From CAIWHR01 sp963843595 (GTDB taxonomy: Bacteria; Pseudomonadota; Gammaproteobacteria; Burkholderiales; Casimicrobiaceae), in NCBI GenBank assembly GCA_963843595.1, contig CAWJLG010000017.1, positions 62,001 through 126,000 of the forward strand: 64,000 nucleotides of DNA, written 5' to 3'. This document shows, in pieces, positions 37,972 through 47,560 of this stretch; the first letter of the stretch is position 1; each line of letters starts with the position of its first letter. The notes under the pieces were generated by a model. The model saw nothing but the letters and a program-made list of their open reading frames with translations. It did not search any database and had not been told where the DNA came from. A program made the position numbers and the translations under genes.

Positions 37972-40016
37972 TCAGATGTCGACTTCGACCGCGTTGCCGT
38001 TCTGTTCCATCCACTCGCGGCGGCTTGCCGCCTCGGCCTTGCCCATCAGTTTCGCGAAGATGCGCATGGCCTCGTCGGCACCGCCCGCGTCGATGCGCAC
38101 CGGCATCACGCGCCGCGTCTCCGGGTTCATCGTCGTCTCCCACAGCTGCTCGGGATTCATCTCGCCCAATCCCTTGAACCGGCCCACCGACCACGATCCC
38201 GGCTTCACGCCCTCCTTGGCGAGCCGGTCCTCGATGACTTCGAGCTCGGCGTCGTCGAGCGCGTAGAGCTTGCGCGCGGGCCGCTTGCCCGACGCCGGCA
38301 CGTCGATGCGGTAGAGCGGCGGACTCGCGACGCAGACGTGACCACCCTCGATCAGCGCCGGAAAGTGGCGGAAGAAGAGCGTCAGCAGCAGCACCTTGAT
38401 GTGACTGCCGTCGACGTCGGCGTCGGCCATGATGATGATCCTGGCGTAACGCAGCCCCTTGAGATCCGCCTCGTCCGGCGAGCGATGCGGGTCGACGCCG
38501 ATCGCCACCGCGATGTCGTGGATCTCGGTGTTGGCGAACAGGCGGTCGCGCTCGACCTCGAACGTGTTGAGCACCTTGCCGCGCAGCGGCAGGATCGCCT
38601 GGTACTGCTTGTCGCGCGCGAGCTTCGCCGAGCCGCCGGCGGAGTCGCCTTCGACCAGGAACACCTCGCGTCGCGACACGTCGTCCGATTCGCAGTCGGT
38701 GAGCTTGCCCGGCAGCACGGCCACGCCGGAGCCTCTTCTTCTTCTCGACCTTCTGCGCCGACTTCATTCGCGTCAGCGCCTGCGGCGATCGCGAGCTCGG
38801 CAATGCGCTTGCCGAACTCGACGTGCGAGTTGAGCCAGACCTCGAGCGGGTCCTTGACGACCTGCGCGATGAGCTTCAGCGCGTCGCGGCTGGTGAGCTT
38901 TTCCTTCACCTGGCCCTGGAACTGCGGATCGAGGATGCGCGCGGACAGGACGTAGTGAACCCTCGCCGATACGTCCTCGGTCTGCAGGCGGGCGCCGCGC
39001 GGCAGCAGCCCGTGGTGGTCGACGAACGCCTTCACCGCCTCGAACAGCGCCGCGCGCAGCCCGGCCTCGTGCGTGCCGCCCGCCGGCGTGGGGATGAGGT
39101 TGACGTAGCTCTCGCCCGCCGCCGCCCCTTCGTCGTACCACGCGAGCGCCCACGCGGCGCCCTCGCCTTCCGCGAACGTGTCGCCGTCCTTCGGCTTGCC
39201 GAGGTAGGTCTCGCCGGCGAAGATCGGCGCGACCGGCTCGAGGCCCTCGCCCAGCTCGCGCAGGTAATCCGTCAGTCCGCCCGGATACGACCACGTCTGC
39301 GTCTTCCACTCCTTGCCCTTCTCGACCGCGAGCGTCACCTTCACGCCGGGCAGCAGCACGGCCTTGGCACGCAGCAGCCGTTCGAGATCCGCCACCGACA
39401 CCGTCGGCGAGTCGAAATACTTCGGGTCCGGATACGCGCGGACCGTCGTGCCGGACGCCCGCTGCCCGCAGGTTCCGATCACCTTCAGCTTCTCGGCGAC
39501 CTCGCCGCCGGCGAAGACCATGCGGTGCACCTTGCCGTCGCGCTTGACCTCGACCTCGAGGCGGCGCGAGAGCGCGTTGGTCACCGACACGCCCACGCCG
39601 TGCAGGCCGCCCGAGAACGCGTACGCGCCCTGCCCGTCCTTCTTGTCGAACTTGCCGCCCGCGTGCAGCCGCGTAAACACCACCTCGACCGTGGAGACCT
39701 TCTCCTCGGGATGCGGGCCCACCGGAATGCCGCGCCCGTCGTCTTCGACCGACACCGATTGATCGGCGTGCACGCGCACGTCGATGCGCGTGGCCTGACC
39801 GGCGAGCGCCTCGTCCGCCGCGTTGTCGATCACTTCCTGGATGATGTGCGTCGGATCGGTCGTCCGCGTGTACATCCCCGGCCGCTCGCGCACCGGCTGC
39901 AGCCCCTTCAGGACGCGGATCGACGATTCCTCGTATCTGCCCTTGGCCAACTCGATGTCCTTTTCGTCGTGGCGCCAAGCGTCGCGATCCGACCGCGGCG
40001 CTCTGGCGCCCGGCAC
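37972..40016 (-). CDS. parE: DNA topoisomerase IV subunit B (two frameshifts)
   Basis: The ATPase subunit of topoisomerase IV. The GHKL site is EVIDNAADEALAG, VEDDGRGIPVG and GGLHGVGVSVTNALS. The TOPRIM part is VFLVEGDSAGGSAKLARD and IIIMADADVDGSHIK; VLNTFEVERDRLFAN is closer to ParE than GyrB. Two extra bases, near 38783 and near 38731, put the gene in three frames: after IAELAIA the frame moves to QALTRMKSAQKVEKKK, then to SGVAVLPGKLTDCES. The repaired protein has about 680 residues. The start is uncertain; KDIELAKGRYEESSIRVL is the first family-like sequence. It precedes parC in one operon. Confidence 0.88.
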
Positions 40017-40088
40017 GGTACAGGTATTGTCGCCGGAACCGGCGCATCGACGCGGGACAACGTCGATGCGGCAGCGACGAAATGCGCG

Positions 40089-41543
40089 TCAGCCGTGGAG
40101 CTTGCGCAGCAGTGCCAGCACCTTGTCGAAAGTCGCGCCGTACGGCGGATACAGGAGCTTCGCCGCGGCAAGGCGCGGCTGGTGAAACACGGGCTTCTCG
40201 TGGCTGAACGTCACGAAGCTGCGTTCGCCGTGATAGGCGCCCATGCCGGACGCGCCGACGCCGCCGAACGGCAACTCCTCGTGGACGAAATGCCAGAGCG
40301 TGTCGTTGACGGTGACGCCTCCGGCGATCGTCTCGCGCAGCACGCGCTCGCGGCGCGCGCGATCGTGGCCGAAGTAGTAGAACGCGAGTGGCCGCGGCCG
40401 GGCATTGACCTTGGCGATTGCTTCGTCGAGCGTTCCATACGCCTCGACCGGCAGCAACGGACCGAAGATCTCCTCGCGCATGATCGCCATCGTCTCGTCG
40501 ACGCCAACGACGAGCGCGGGCGCGAGTCTGCCCTCGCCGATCTCCAGCGTTTCGGCGACCGGGTTGAGCGACACGATCGTCGCACCCTTCGCGCGCGCGT
40601 CGTCGACGAGCGCGAGCAGCCGCGCAAGGTGCCGGGCATTGACGATCGACGTGTAGTCGGGATTGGCGGCAAGCGTCGGATAGAGGACGCGCACGGCGGC
40701 CGTGACCGCCGCGACGAACTCGTTGATGCGCCCCGCCGGCACCAACGCGTAATCCGGCGCGATGCACGTCTGCCCCGCATTCAGGAGCTTGCCCGAAGCA
40801 AGTCGCGGCGCCGCCGATGCGAAGTCGGCGTCCGCGTCGAAAATGGCCGGCGACTTGCCGCCCAGTTCAAGCGTGACCGGGGTGAGGTTGTCGGCCGCGG
40901 CGCGGGCGACATGCCGGCCTACGGCCGTCGAACCGGTGAAGAACAGGTGGTTCCACGGCAGTGCAACGAACGCCTGGCCAACGGCGGCGTCGCCCTCGAC
41001 GACCGCGAACTCGTCGGGGCGAAAATGCCGGCGCACCCGTTCCGCGAGCAACGCCGACAGGCGCGGGGTCAGTTCGGAGGGTTTGAGCAGCACCCGGTTG
41101 CCCGCCGCGAGTGCGCCTGTGGCGGGCACGAGGGCGAGCTGCAGCGGGTAGTTCCACGGGCTCACGATGCCGACCACGCCCTGCGGCTGGCGGCGGATCT
41201 CGGCGCGCCCGGGCAAGAGGTGCAGCGGCGTCGGCACGCGCCGCGGCCTCATCCATCGCTTCAGGCTCTTCAACGCACGCCGCGCATCCGACGCCACGAC
41301 ATAGAGTTCGGCGAGCCGTGTCTCGTGCGCCGAACGACCGCCGAAATCGGCGTCGATCGCGGCGATCAGCGCCTCCTCGTCGTCGAGGACGAGGTGCAGC
41401 AGACGCTGGAGCCGATCGCGGCGCGTCGCGAGATCCGGGCAGCGCTCGCGCTCGAACGCCGCACGCTGCAGCTCGAACAGGCGGGAAAGCTCGGTGACCG
41501 AAGCAGCGGCGGCGAGCGTCGGGGATTCGAGTGGCGCGTTCAT
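40089..41543 (-). CDS. coniferyl aldehyde dehydrogenase-like
   Basis: A 484-residue NAD(P)-dependent aldehyde dehydrogenase of the CalB group. GIVSPWNYPLQLALVPATGA and KPSELTP bind the cofactor, FTGSTAVGRHV is the nucleotide loop, LELGGKSPAIF holds the general-base glutamate and LNAGQTCIAPDY the catalytic cysteine. ELPFGGVGASGMGAYHG is near the end. The C-terminal membrane-associating tail is short. The natural aldehyde may be aromatic or aliphatic. It is 72 bases upstream of parE on the same strand. Confidence 0.87.
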   Translation of the reverse strand: MNAPLESPTLAAAASVTELSRLFELQRAAFERERCPDLATRRDRLQRLLHLVLDDEEALIAAIDADFGGRSAHETRLAELYVVASDARRALKSLKRWMRPRRVPTPLHLLPGRAEIRRQPQGVVGIVSPWNYPLQLALVPATGALAAGNRVLLKPSELTPRLSALLAERVRRHFRPDEFAVVEGDAAVGQAFVALPWNHLFFTGSTAVGRHVARAAADNLTPVTLELGGKSPAIFDADADFASAAPRLASGKLLNAGQTCIAPDYALVPAGRINEFVAAVTAAVRVLYPTLAANPDYTSIVNARHLARLLALVDDARAKGATIVSLNPVAETLEIGEGRLAPALVVGVDETMAIMREEIFGPLLPVEAYGTLDEAIAKVNARPRPLAFYYFGHDRARRERVLRETIAGGVTVNDTLWHFVHEELPFGGVGASGMGAYHGERSFVTFSHEKPVFHQPRLAAAKLLYPPYGATFDKVLALLRKLHG

Positions 41544-41581
41544 GGCTTTGATGTATGGGCGACCCGGCGGTCGTGCAACGC

Positions 41582-41772
41582 CTATTGCGCCAGCGCGCTC
41601 GGCAGGGCCGCCGGGGCTGACGCCGACACCACCGTCGCGTTCACGTCACGCAGCAGCCGATTGAACTCCGACGATTCGCGGATCACGAGACCCGGCGTGG
41701 CGCGCAGCCCGCGCCGACGAGGCCGAGGCCGACACAGGCGAATGCGACGGCCCTCGACAGAAACTTCAACAT
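41582..41772 (-). pseudogene. possible small exported protein, frame broken
   Basis: An ATG at 41772 opens MLKFLSRAVAFACVGLGLVG, which looks like a signal peptide, but the frame stops after 29 residues at 41683. In another frame the sequence continues sensibly as LRATPGLVIRESSEFNRLL and RDVNATVVSASAPAALPSAL to a stop at 41582. One indel near 41715 would join them into a protein of about 63 residues. I recognise no family, so this may be a real small secreted protein with an error or coincidence. Confidence 0.35.
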
Positions 41773-41924
41773 GACGTCATTATCGTCGGGCGGGCTTTCG
41801 CGCGCAACCGATCGGACCCGCAGCGTCGCACGCAAGCCATGGTTCTTTCCCATGCAAATTGCGCTCCGATGGCAACTGCGGGCGACCGCTTCGGCCTGCA
41901 CGCGCACGTCGTGCGCGACGCAAA

Positions 41925-42791
41925 TCACGAAGCGCGCGCCGGCCGCAACACCGTCGCCGTGCCGCCGACGATCAGAGCGCAACCGAGCAGCATCGGCGGC
42001 GTGATCGACTCGTCGAGGAACAGCACGCCCCACAGCATCGCGAACGCCGGGATCAGGTAGGCGACGGTGAGCGCGCGCGTCGGGCCCGCGTCGGCGATGA
42101 GCCGATAGTAGAGAAGGTACGCGACGGCACTGCAGAGCAACCCGAGACCGAGCATGTTGGCGACGACGTCGAGCGCGAACGGTCCCGGCGGAGGCGCCGC
42201 CACGGCGAGCGGCAGCAACACGATACCCGCGAGGAGCTGGCTCCATCCTGCCACGGCGACCGGACTCAACCCCGCGCCCTTCTTCTTGAGCCAGACGCCG
42301 GCCACGCCGTAGCACAGCGTCGCGCCGAGGCACGCGAACACCGCGCTCGCAAACGACGCGTCGGGCGCAACCGCTCCGGCGCGACTCACCAGCACGACGC
42401 CGGCGGCGCCCGCCGCGAGCCCCATGACCTTGAGGGTCGTCAGCCGTTCGTTCAGCCACAGCACGGACGCCACGGCGCCGAACATCGGCGCGGTCGCGTT
42501 CAGGATCGCCATGTACGACGCCGGCAGATGACCCGCGGCGTAACCGAACAGCAGGAACGGCAGCGCCGAATTGAGCGCGCCGACGAAAAGATACGCGCGC
42601 CAATGCCGGCGCACGCCGGCATCGAAGCCGGTGGCGACGAACCAGAGGACGAGCGCCCCGCCGCCGATCAGCACCCGCGACGATGCAATCCAGATCGGGC
42701 CGAGCGTCGGCGCGAGCACCCGCATGAAGACGAACGACGCACTCCAGATCATCGCCAGCGCGACGAGCCGCGCGACGTTGGCGCCGCTCAC
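41925..42791 (-). CDS. EamA/DMT-family transporter
   Basis: A 288-residue membrane protein with ten predicted helices in two EamA repeats, for example LVALAMIWSASFVFMRVLA at the start and AYLIPAFAMLWGVLFLDESI near the end. Members export amino acids or metabolites. It starts at GTG one base after the ogt stop, so it is translationally coupled to the repair genes. Why a small-molecule exporter is tied to alkylation repair is unclear. Confidence 0.85.
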   Translation of the reverse strand: MSGANVARLVALAMIWSASFVFMRVLAPTLGPIWIASSRVLIGGGALVLWFVATGFDAGVRRHWRAYLFVGALNSALPFLLFGYAAGHLPASYMAILNATAPMFGAVASVLWLNERLTTLKVMGLAAGAAGVVLVSRAGAVAPDASFASAVFACLGATLCYGVAGVWLKKKGAGLSPVAVAGWSQLLAGIVLLPLAVAAPPPGPFALDVVANMLGLGLLCSAVAYLLYYRLIADAGPTRALTVAYLIPAFAMLWGVLFLDESITPPMLLGCALIVGGTATVLRPARAS

Positions 42792-42792
42792 G

Positions 42793-43305
42793 TCAGGCCG
42801 CTTGCCGCACCGTCGCTGCGCCCGGACGCTCGAGCGCGAGCAGCGCGCGCTTGCGATCGAGTCCGCCGGCGTAGCCGGTCAGCGAACCGTCGGCGCCGAC
42901 GATGCGATGACACGGGATCACGATCGACAGCGGATTGCGGCCGGTCGCGTTCCCGGCGGCACGTGTGCTGCCGGGCCGGCCGGCGTTGGCGGCGAGTTCC
43001 GCATACGTGATGGTCCGGCCGGACGGCACGGCCGCGATCGCCTGCCAGACGGCGCGCTGGAACGGCGTTCCCACGGGCGCAAGCGGGAGGTCGAAACGCG
43101 TTCTCGTCCCCGCAAAATACTCCGCGAGCTGCAGCACGGCCCGGCGCAGCACGGACGACTCGGGTCGCTCACGCCAGCTGGCGCCGATCGGCGGCTGATA
43201 ACGCTGGCCGTCGAAATAGACGCCAATGAGCGCGTCGTCTTTCGCGACGAGCACCATGCGCCCCAGCGGGCTGTCCCAGTACACGTAATCGATGGGCAGG
43301 TTCAT
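42793..43305 (-). CDS. ogt: methylated-DNA-[protein]-cysteine S-methyltransferase
   Basis: A 170-residue suicide repair protein that removes methyl groups from O6-methylguanine. The acceptor cysteine is in IVIPCHRIVGADGSLTGYAGG, with the arginine finger helix region around TITYAELAANAGRP. Its start overlaps the end of the Ada/AlkA gene by four bases (ATGA), showing coupling. GGAG lies about ten bases upstream inside the preceding gene. Confidence 0.92.
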   Translation of the reverse strand: MNLPIDYVYWDSPLGRMVLVAKDDALIGVYFDGQRYQPPIGASWRERPESSVLRRAVLQLAEYFAGTRTRFDLPLAPVGTPFQRAVWQAIAAVPSGRTITYAELAANAGRPGSTRAAGNATGRNPLSIVIPCHRIVGADGSLTGYAGGLDRKRALLALERPGAATVRQAA

Positions 43306-44738
43306 GTCGATGATCTCCAGAGATGCAGCACCGCGTAAGCGCGCCAAGGGCGCCACGCTTCGCTGCGGGTAAGGGCGCGCGCCCGACTCCGTTCTCCCAT
43401 CGCGCGCAGCACGACGAGGTCGTCGGCAAGGAACGCGTCGGGCCAGCGCAGCGCCCGCATCGCGATGTAGTGCGCGGTCCACGACCCGATGCCGCGCACC
43501 GCCATGAGCTTCGCGATCGTCGCCTCGACGTCGCTCCTGGGATCGAGCACGATCGCCCCGGAAGCAACCTCGCCCGCGAGCGCGGCGATCGTGCGGGCGC
43601 GCGCCGCCGTCAACCCGAGCGCCGCCAGGTCGGTCGGCGCGCAGGCGGCGAGCCGCGCGGCAGAGGGGAACAGCAGTGCCGGCACCGTGGCGCCCTCCAC
43701 GACGAGCGACGTGCCGAACGTGCGCGCGATTCGTCCGAGTACCGTCCGCGCCGCGCGCACCGAGATCTGCTGGCCGACGATCGCGCGCACCGCAAGCTCG
43801 AAGCCGTCGAACGTGCCCGGCACGCGCAGCCCGGGCCGCAGTGCGGCGAGATCGCCCAGTGCGGCCGCCACGACGCCCGGGTCGCAGCCGAGATCGAACG
43901 CGTTCTTCACCCGCGACAGCGCCGCCGGCACGACGCGCGCGAGCGATGCCGAGAGCGCGACGAGCAGTGCCGGCCGCCTCGCCGCGCGCCGCACTTCGAC
44001 GCGCCCCGTGTGCAGTTCGCCGCGATGAGCGAGCGCCACCGTCCGCACGTAGGCTCCGTCCGACACCTCTTCCACGCCGTCGATCGCGCGCGCGGCGAGA
44101 AAGGCGAGCATCGATTCCCAGTCGTAAGGCGGGCGGAACGCGAGCTCGAACGACAGTGCGGCCGGCAGCGCGCGCACGCCAGCTTCGCGGCGCAGGTGCC
44201 CGGGCGCCATCCGGTAACGCGCCTTCCACAGCGCATTGAAACGGCGCACGCTCGCGAACCCGGCAGCCAGCGCGACGTCGGTGACGGGCAGCGTCGTGTC
44301 GGTCAGCAGCCGCTTGGCGAGCAGCAGTCGCTGCGTCTGCGCGTACTCGATGGGCGAGACCCCGAACTCGACCTCGAAGATCCGCCGCAGGTGCCGGCTC
44401 GTGACGCCGACGCGCGTGGCGAGATGCTCGATGCCACCGTCGTCGAGGACGCCGTTCTCAATGAGATCGACCGCGCCCTGCGCGAGGCGCGCCGACGCGT
44501 CGACGCTTGCGTTGCCCGGGGCCAACTCGGGCCGGCAGCGCAGGCACGGCCGGTAGCCGGCCACCTCCGCGGCAGCCGCGCTGGCGAAGAACCGGCAGTT
44601 TTCGCGCCGCGGCGTGCGCACCGTGCACACGGGCCGGCAATAGATCCCCGTCGACGACACGCCGACGAAGAACCGCCCGTCGAAGCGGGAGTCGTGCGTG
44701 GTCAGCGCGCGGTAGCAGGCGTCGGCGTCGAGGGACAT
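43302..44738 (-). CDS. Ada-type regulator fused to 3-methyladenine DNA glycosylase II
   Basis: A 478-residue multidomain protein. Residues 1-75 are the Ada methyl-phosphotriester domain with four zinc cysteines (GIYCRPVCTVRTP and YRPCLRCRPE). Residues about 85-185 are an AraC helix-turn-helix (GVTSRHLRRIFEVEFGVSPI and VALAAGFASVRRFNALW). From about 195 it is AlkA: the HhH motif GIGSWTAHYIAMRAL and catalytic aspartate in AFLADDLVV. The O6-methyltransferase domain of enterobacterial Ada is absent and is supplied by ogt next door. It probably senses methyl phosphotriesters, activates this operon and excises alkylated bases. Confidence 0.88.
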   Translation of the reverse strand: MSLDADACYRALTTHDSRFDGRFFVGVSSTGIYCRPVCTVRTPRRENCRFFASAAAAEVAGYRPCLRCRPELAPGNASVDASARLAQGAVDLIENGVLDDGGIEHLATRVGVTSRHLRRIFEVEFGVSPIEYAQTQRLLLAKRLLTDTTLPVTDVALAAGFASVRRFNALWKARYRMAPGHLRREAGVRALPAALSFELAFRPPYDWESMLAFLAARAIDGVEEVSDGAYVRTVALAHRGELHTGRVEVRRAARRPALLVALSASLARVVPAALSRVKNAFDLGCDPGVVAAALGDLAALRPGLRVPGTFDGFELAVRAIVGQQISVRAARTVLGRIARTFGTSLVVEGATVPALLFPSAARLAACAPTDLAALGLTAARARTIAALAGEVASGAIVLDPRSDVEATIAKLMAVRGIGSWTAHYIAMRALRWPDAFLADDLVVLRAMGERSRARALTRSEAWRPWRAYAVLHLWRSST

Positions 44739-44950
44739 GGGCGCATTATGCCCGCGGGGACTCGCCGGCACTCGCCGTTTTCGGACACCATATCGGGCGT
44801 TGCCGGCGGCCTCGCGCCGCCGCCCCGACGGGGCTCGAACCATGAGGCTCGAACGCGACACGGCCATCGTCCACACGCACGCCGCCGCGAGATTGAGCAT
44901 AATCGCGGCAACTGCGCCGTATCGGCGCGACGCGCTCCCGGAGACCGTCG

Positions 44951-45928
44951 ATGATTCGCTCATTCCTGTTCGCCATCGCTGCTGCCACGCTCGGTTTCGC
45001 CAGCGCAGCCGTCGGCCAAGCCCCCGACCGCATCGTGTTCGCGACCGACTGGCTCGCGCAGGCGGAACACGGCGGCTTCTACCAGGCCGTCGCCGAAGGC
45101 ATCTACCGCAAGCACGGCCTCGACGTGACGATCCGGATGGGTGGTCCGCAGGTCAACGGCCTGCAGCTTCTCGCCGCCGGACAGCTCGACGTCGTGATGG
45201 GCGATGCGCTGCAGGTCATTTCCGCCGTCGAGCAGGGCGTGCCGGTCACGGCGATCGCCGCGACATTCCAGAAGAATCCGACGGCAATCATCGCGCATCC
45301 CGGCGTGGCGAAACTTGCCGACCTCAAGGGAAGGCCGATCGCGATCGGCGCGGCTGCCAACACGACGTTCTGGCCCTGGCTCAAGCAGGGCTATGGGTTC
45401 ACCGACGATCAGAAGCGGCCGTACGGGTTCAGCGTCCAGCCGTTCCTCGCCGACCGGAACCTGTCGCAGCAGGGGTTCGCCACGTCCGAGCCGTTCTCCA
45501 TCGAAAAGGGCGGTGTGCAGCCGGTCGTGTTCCTGCTGGCCGATCTCGGCTATCCGCCGTATTCCGAGGCGCTCGTCGTGCGCCGCGACGCGCTCGGAAA
45601 ACGCGCCGATGCGCTCACGCGCTTCGTCCGCGCATCCGCCGAAGGCTGGAAGAGCTATCTCGCGAATCCGGCGCCGGGCAATGCGCTGATCAAGCGCGAC
45701 AATCCGGAGATGGGCGACGACCTTCTCGCCTACAGCCACCGCAAGATGAAGGAATACGCGATCGTCACCGGCGGCGACGCGGCTGCGCTCGGCCTGCTCA
45801 CGATGACGGACGCACGCTGGAAGCAGACGCTCGATTTCCTGCGCAGCGCGGGCCTCACCAAGCCGGGGGTGGACTATGCGAAGGCGTACACGCTCGCGAT
45901 CGTGAAGGACGTGAAGGTCCTGCCCTGA
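44951..45928 (+). CDS. NMT1/THI5-type ABC transporter substrate-binding protein
   Basis: A 325-residue periplasmic protein with signal peptide FLFAIAAATLGFASAAVGQA. RIVFATDWLAQAEHGGFYQA is the NMT1-family opening, and VVMGDALQVISAVEQGVPVT and FSVQPFLADRNLSQQGFATS follow. Family ligands are pyrimidines, riboflavin precursors, taurine or nitrate. Next to a purine-type deaminase, a nitrogen heterocycle is the best guess. It heads a run of plus-strand genes; CGGAG lies eight bases before the ATG. Confidence 0.87.
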   Translation: MIRSFLFAIAAATLGFASAAVGQAPDRIVFATDWLAQAEHGGFYQAVAEGIYRKHGLDVTIRMGGPQVNGLQLLAAGQLDVVMGDALQVISAVEQGVPVTAIAATFQKNPTAIIAHPGVAKLADLKGRPIAIGAAANTTFWPWLKQGYGFTDDQKRPYGFSVQPFLADRNLSQQGFATSEPFSIEKGGVQPVVFLLADLGYPPYSEALVVRRDALGKRADALTRFVRASAEGWKSYLANPAPGNALIKRDNPEMGDDLLAYSHRKMKEYAIVTGGDAAALGLLTMTDARWKQTLDFLRSAGLTKPGVDYAKAYTLAIVKDVKVLP

Positions 45929-45945
45929 CACCGGTCGCGCCCGCG

Positions 45946-46740
45946 ATGAAGGGAGGTGCCGCGCCGGTCGTCGCGATCGTCGGCGCCACCAAGACCTACG
46001 CCACCGGAACGCGCGCGCTGGCGCCGGTGGATCTCGCGGTCCGCCCGGGCGAGTTCGTCACGCTGCTCGGCCCTTCCGGCTGCGGGAAGACGACGCTGCT
46101 CAACCTGATCGCGGGCCTGATTGCGCCGGATGCCGGAACGCTCGCGTGGTGGGGTGGTGATTTCGCGGCGACGGGCGGGCCGGGCCGGCGCCTGGCGATG
46201 GTGTTCCAGGCACCGACGCTGATGCCGTGGGCACGGGTCGCGGCCAACGTGCGCCTGCCGCTGGATCTCGCGCGCGTGCCGCGTGCGACCGCCGAGCGTG
46301 CCGTAGCCTCGGCGCTGGCGCTGGTCGGGCTCGCCGGGTCGGCCGGCCATTTTCCACGCGAGCTTTCCGGCGGGATGCAGATGCGCGCGTCGATCGCGCG
46401 CGCGCTCGTCACGACACCGGACCTGCTGCTGATGGACGAGCCGTTCGGTGCGCTCGACGAGTTCACGCGCCAGCGGCTGGACGACGAACTGCTGTCGCTG
46501 TGGGCGACGCGCAAGCTGACGGTGATCTTCGTCACCCACAGCATCGTCGAAGCGGTGTTCCTGTCCACGCGCGTGGCGGTGATGGCCGCGCGCCCGGGTC
46601 GCATGATCGCCGACGTCGCGATCGACGAGCCGTATCCGCGCGGCGACGGCTTTCGCCTGTCGACGGCCTTCGCCGGCTACTGCCAGCGGCTGTCCGAGCT
46701 CGTCGCCCGCGCCGGCGCCGCGGCGGATGCCCCTGTCTGA
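45946..46740 (+). CDS. ABC importer ATPase (SsuB/TauB-like)
   Basis: A 264-residue ATP-binding subunit. Walker A is GPSGCGKTT, the signature is ELSGGMQMRASIARAL, Walker B is LLLMDEPFGALDE, and IFVTHSIVEAVFLSTRV has the switch histidine. It begins 17 bases after the binding protein gene and ends 15 bases before the permease gene. Confidence 0.9.
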   Translation: MKGGAAPVVAIVGATKTYATGTRALAPVDLAVRPGEFVTLLGPSGCGKTTLLNLIAGLIAPDAGTLAWWGGDFAATGGPGRRLAMVFQAPTLMPWARVAANVRLPLDLARVPRATAERAVASALALVGLAGSAGHFPRELSGGMQMRASIARALVTTPDLLLMDEPFGALDEFTRQRLDDELLSLWATRKLTVIFVTHSIVEAVFLSTRVAVMAARPGRMIADVAIDEPYPRGDGFRLSTAFAGYCQRLSELVARAGAAADAPV

Positions 46741-46755
46741 GCCCGCTCAACGGCG

Positions 46756-47556
46756 ATGCGCAGCGACGATTCCCCGCCACGCCTGATCCGCATCGCCGCG
46801 CCGGCGATCGTCGCCTGCGTTCTCGTCGGCGCCTGGCAGGCGCTCGTGGTGGCGTACGACGTTCCGGCCTATCTCGTTCCGTCGCCCGTCGCGGTGGTGC
46901 GGACGCTGGTCGCCGACCGCACGCTGCTCCTCGATTCGCTGCTGGTGACACTCGGCATCGCCCTCACCGCGCTCGCAATCGCGGTCGTGGTCGGCGCGGC
47001 GATCGCGCTGGTGTTCGTGCAGAGCCGCTGGATCGAGGCAAGCTTCTTTCCCTACGCCGTGCTGTTGCAGGTGACGCCGATCGTCGCCATCGCGCCGCTG
47101 ATCATCATCTGGGTAAGGGACACGCGGATCGCGCTCGTGCTCTGCGCGGTCGTCGTCGCCATCTTCCCGATCATCTCCAACACGACGCTCGGGCTGCGCA
47201 GCGTCGACCCGGGACTGCTCGACCTGTTCCGGATGTGCCGCGCGAACCGCTGGCAGGTGCTGACGCGGCTGCGCGTCCCGAGCGCCCTGCCCTACTTCTT
47301 CGGCGGCCTGCGCATCGCCGGCGGGCTCGCGCTGATCGGCGCGGTCGTGGCCGAGTTCGTCGCCGGTACCGGCGGCGCCGGCGCGGGGCTCGCCTACCAG
47401 ATCCTGCTGGCCGGCATCCAGCTCAACATCCCGCGCCTCTTCGCGGCCCTGGTACTCATCACGCTGGCCGGCGTCGCGCTGTTCGCGACGACCGTGTGGA
47501 TCTCGCGGCTCGCGCTCGCGCGCTGGCACGAGAGCGAACTGGACCGCTCCGACTGA
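46756..47556 (+). CDS. ABC importer permease (SsuC/TauC-like)
   Basis: A 266-residue membrane protein with about six helices, for example AIVACVLVGAWQALVVAYDV and LLVTLGIALTALAIAVVVGA. The cytoplasmic coupling loop is FRMCRANRWQVLTRLRVPSA. It completes the NMT1-type importer and is separated from the deaminase gene by only four bases, so uptake and degradation are almost certainly co-expressed. Confidence 0.9.
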   Translation: MRSDDSPPRLIRIAAPAIVACVLVGAWQALVVAYDVPAYLVPSPVAVVRTLVADRTLLLDSLLVTLGIALTALAIAVVVGAAIALVFVQSRWIEASFFPYAVLLQVTPIVAIAPLIIIWVRDTRIALVLCAVVVAIFPIISNTTLGLRSVDPGLLDLFRMCRANRWQVLTRLRVPSALPYFFGGLRIAGGLALIGAVVAEFVAGTGGAGAGLAYQILLAGIQLNIPRLFAALVLITLAGVALFATTVWISRLALARWHESELDRSD

Positions 47557-47560
47557 CACC

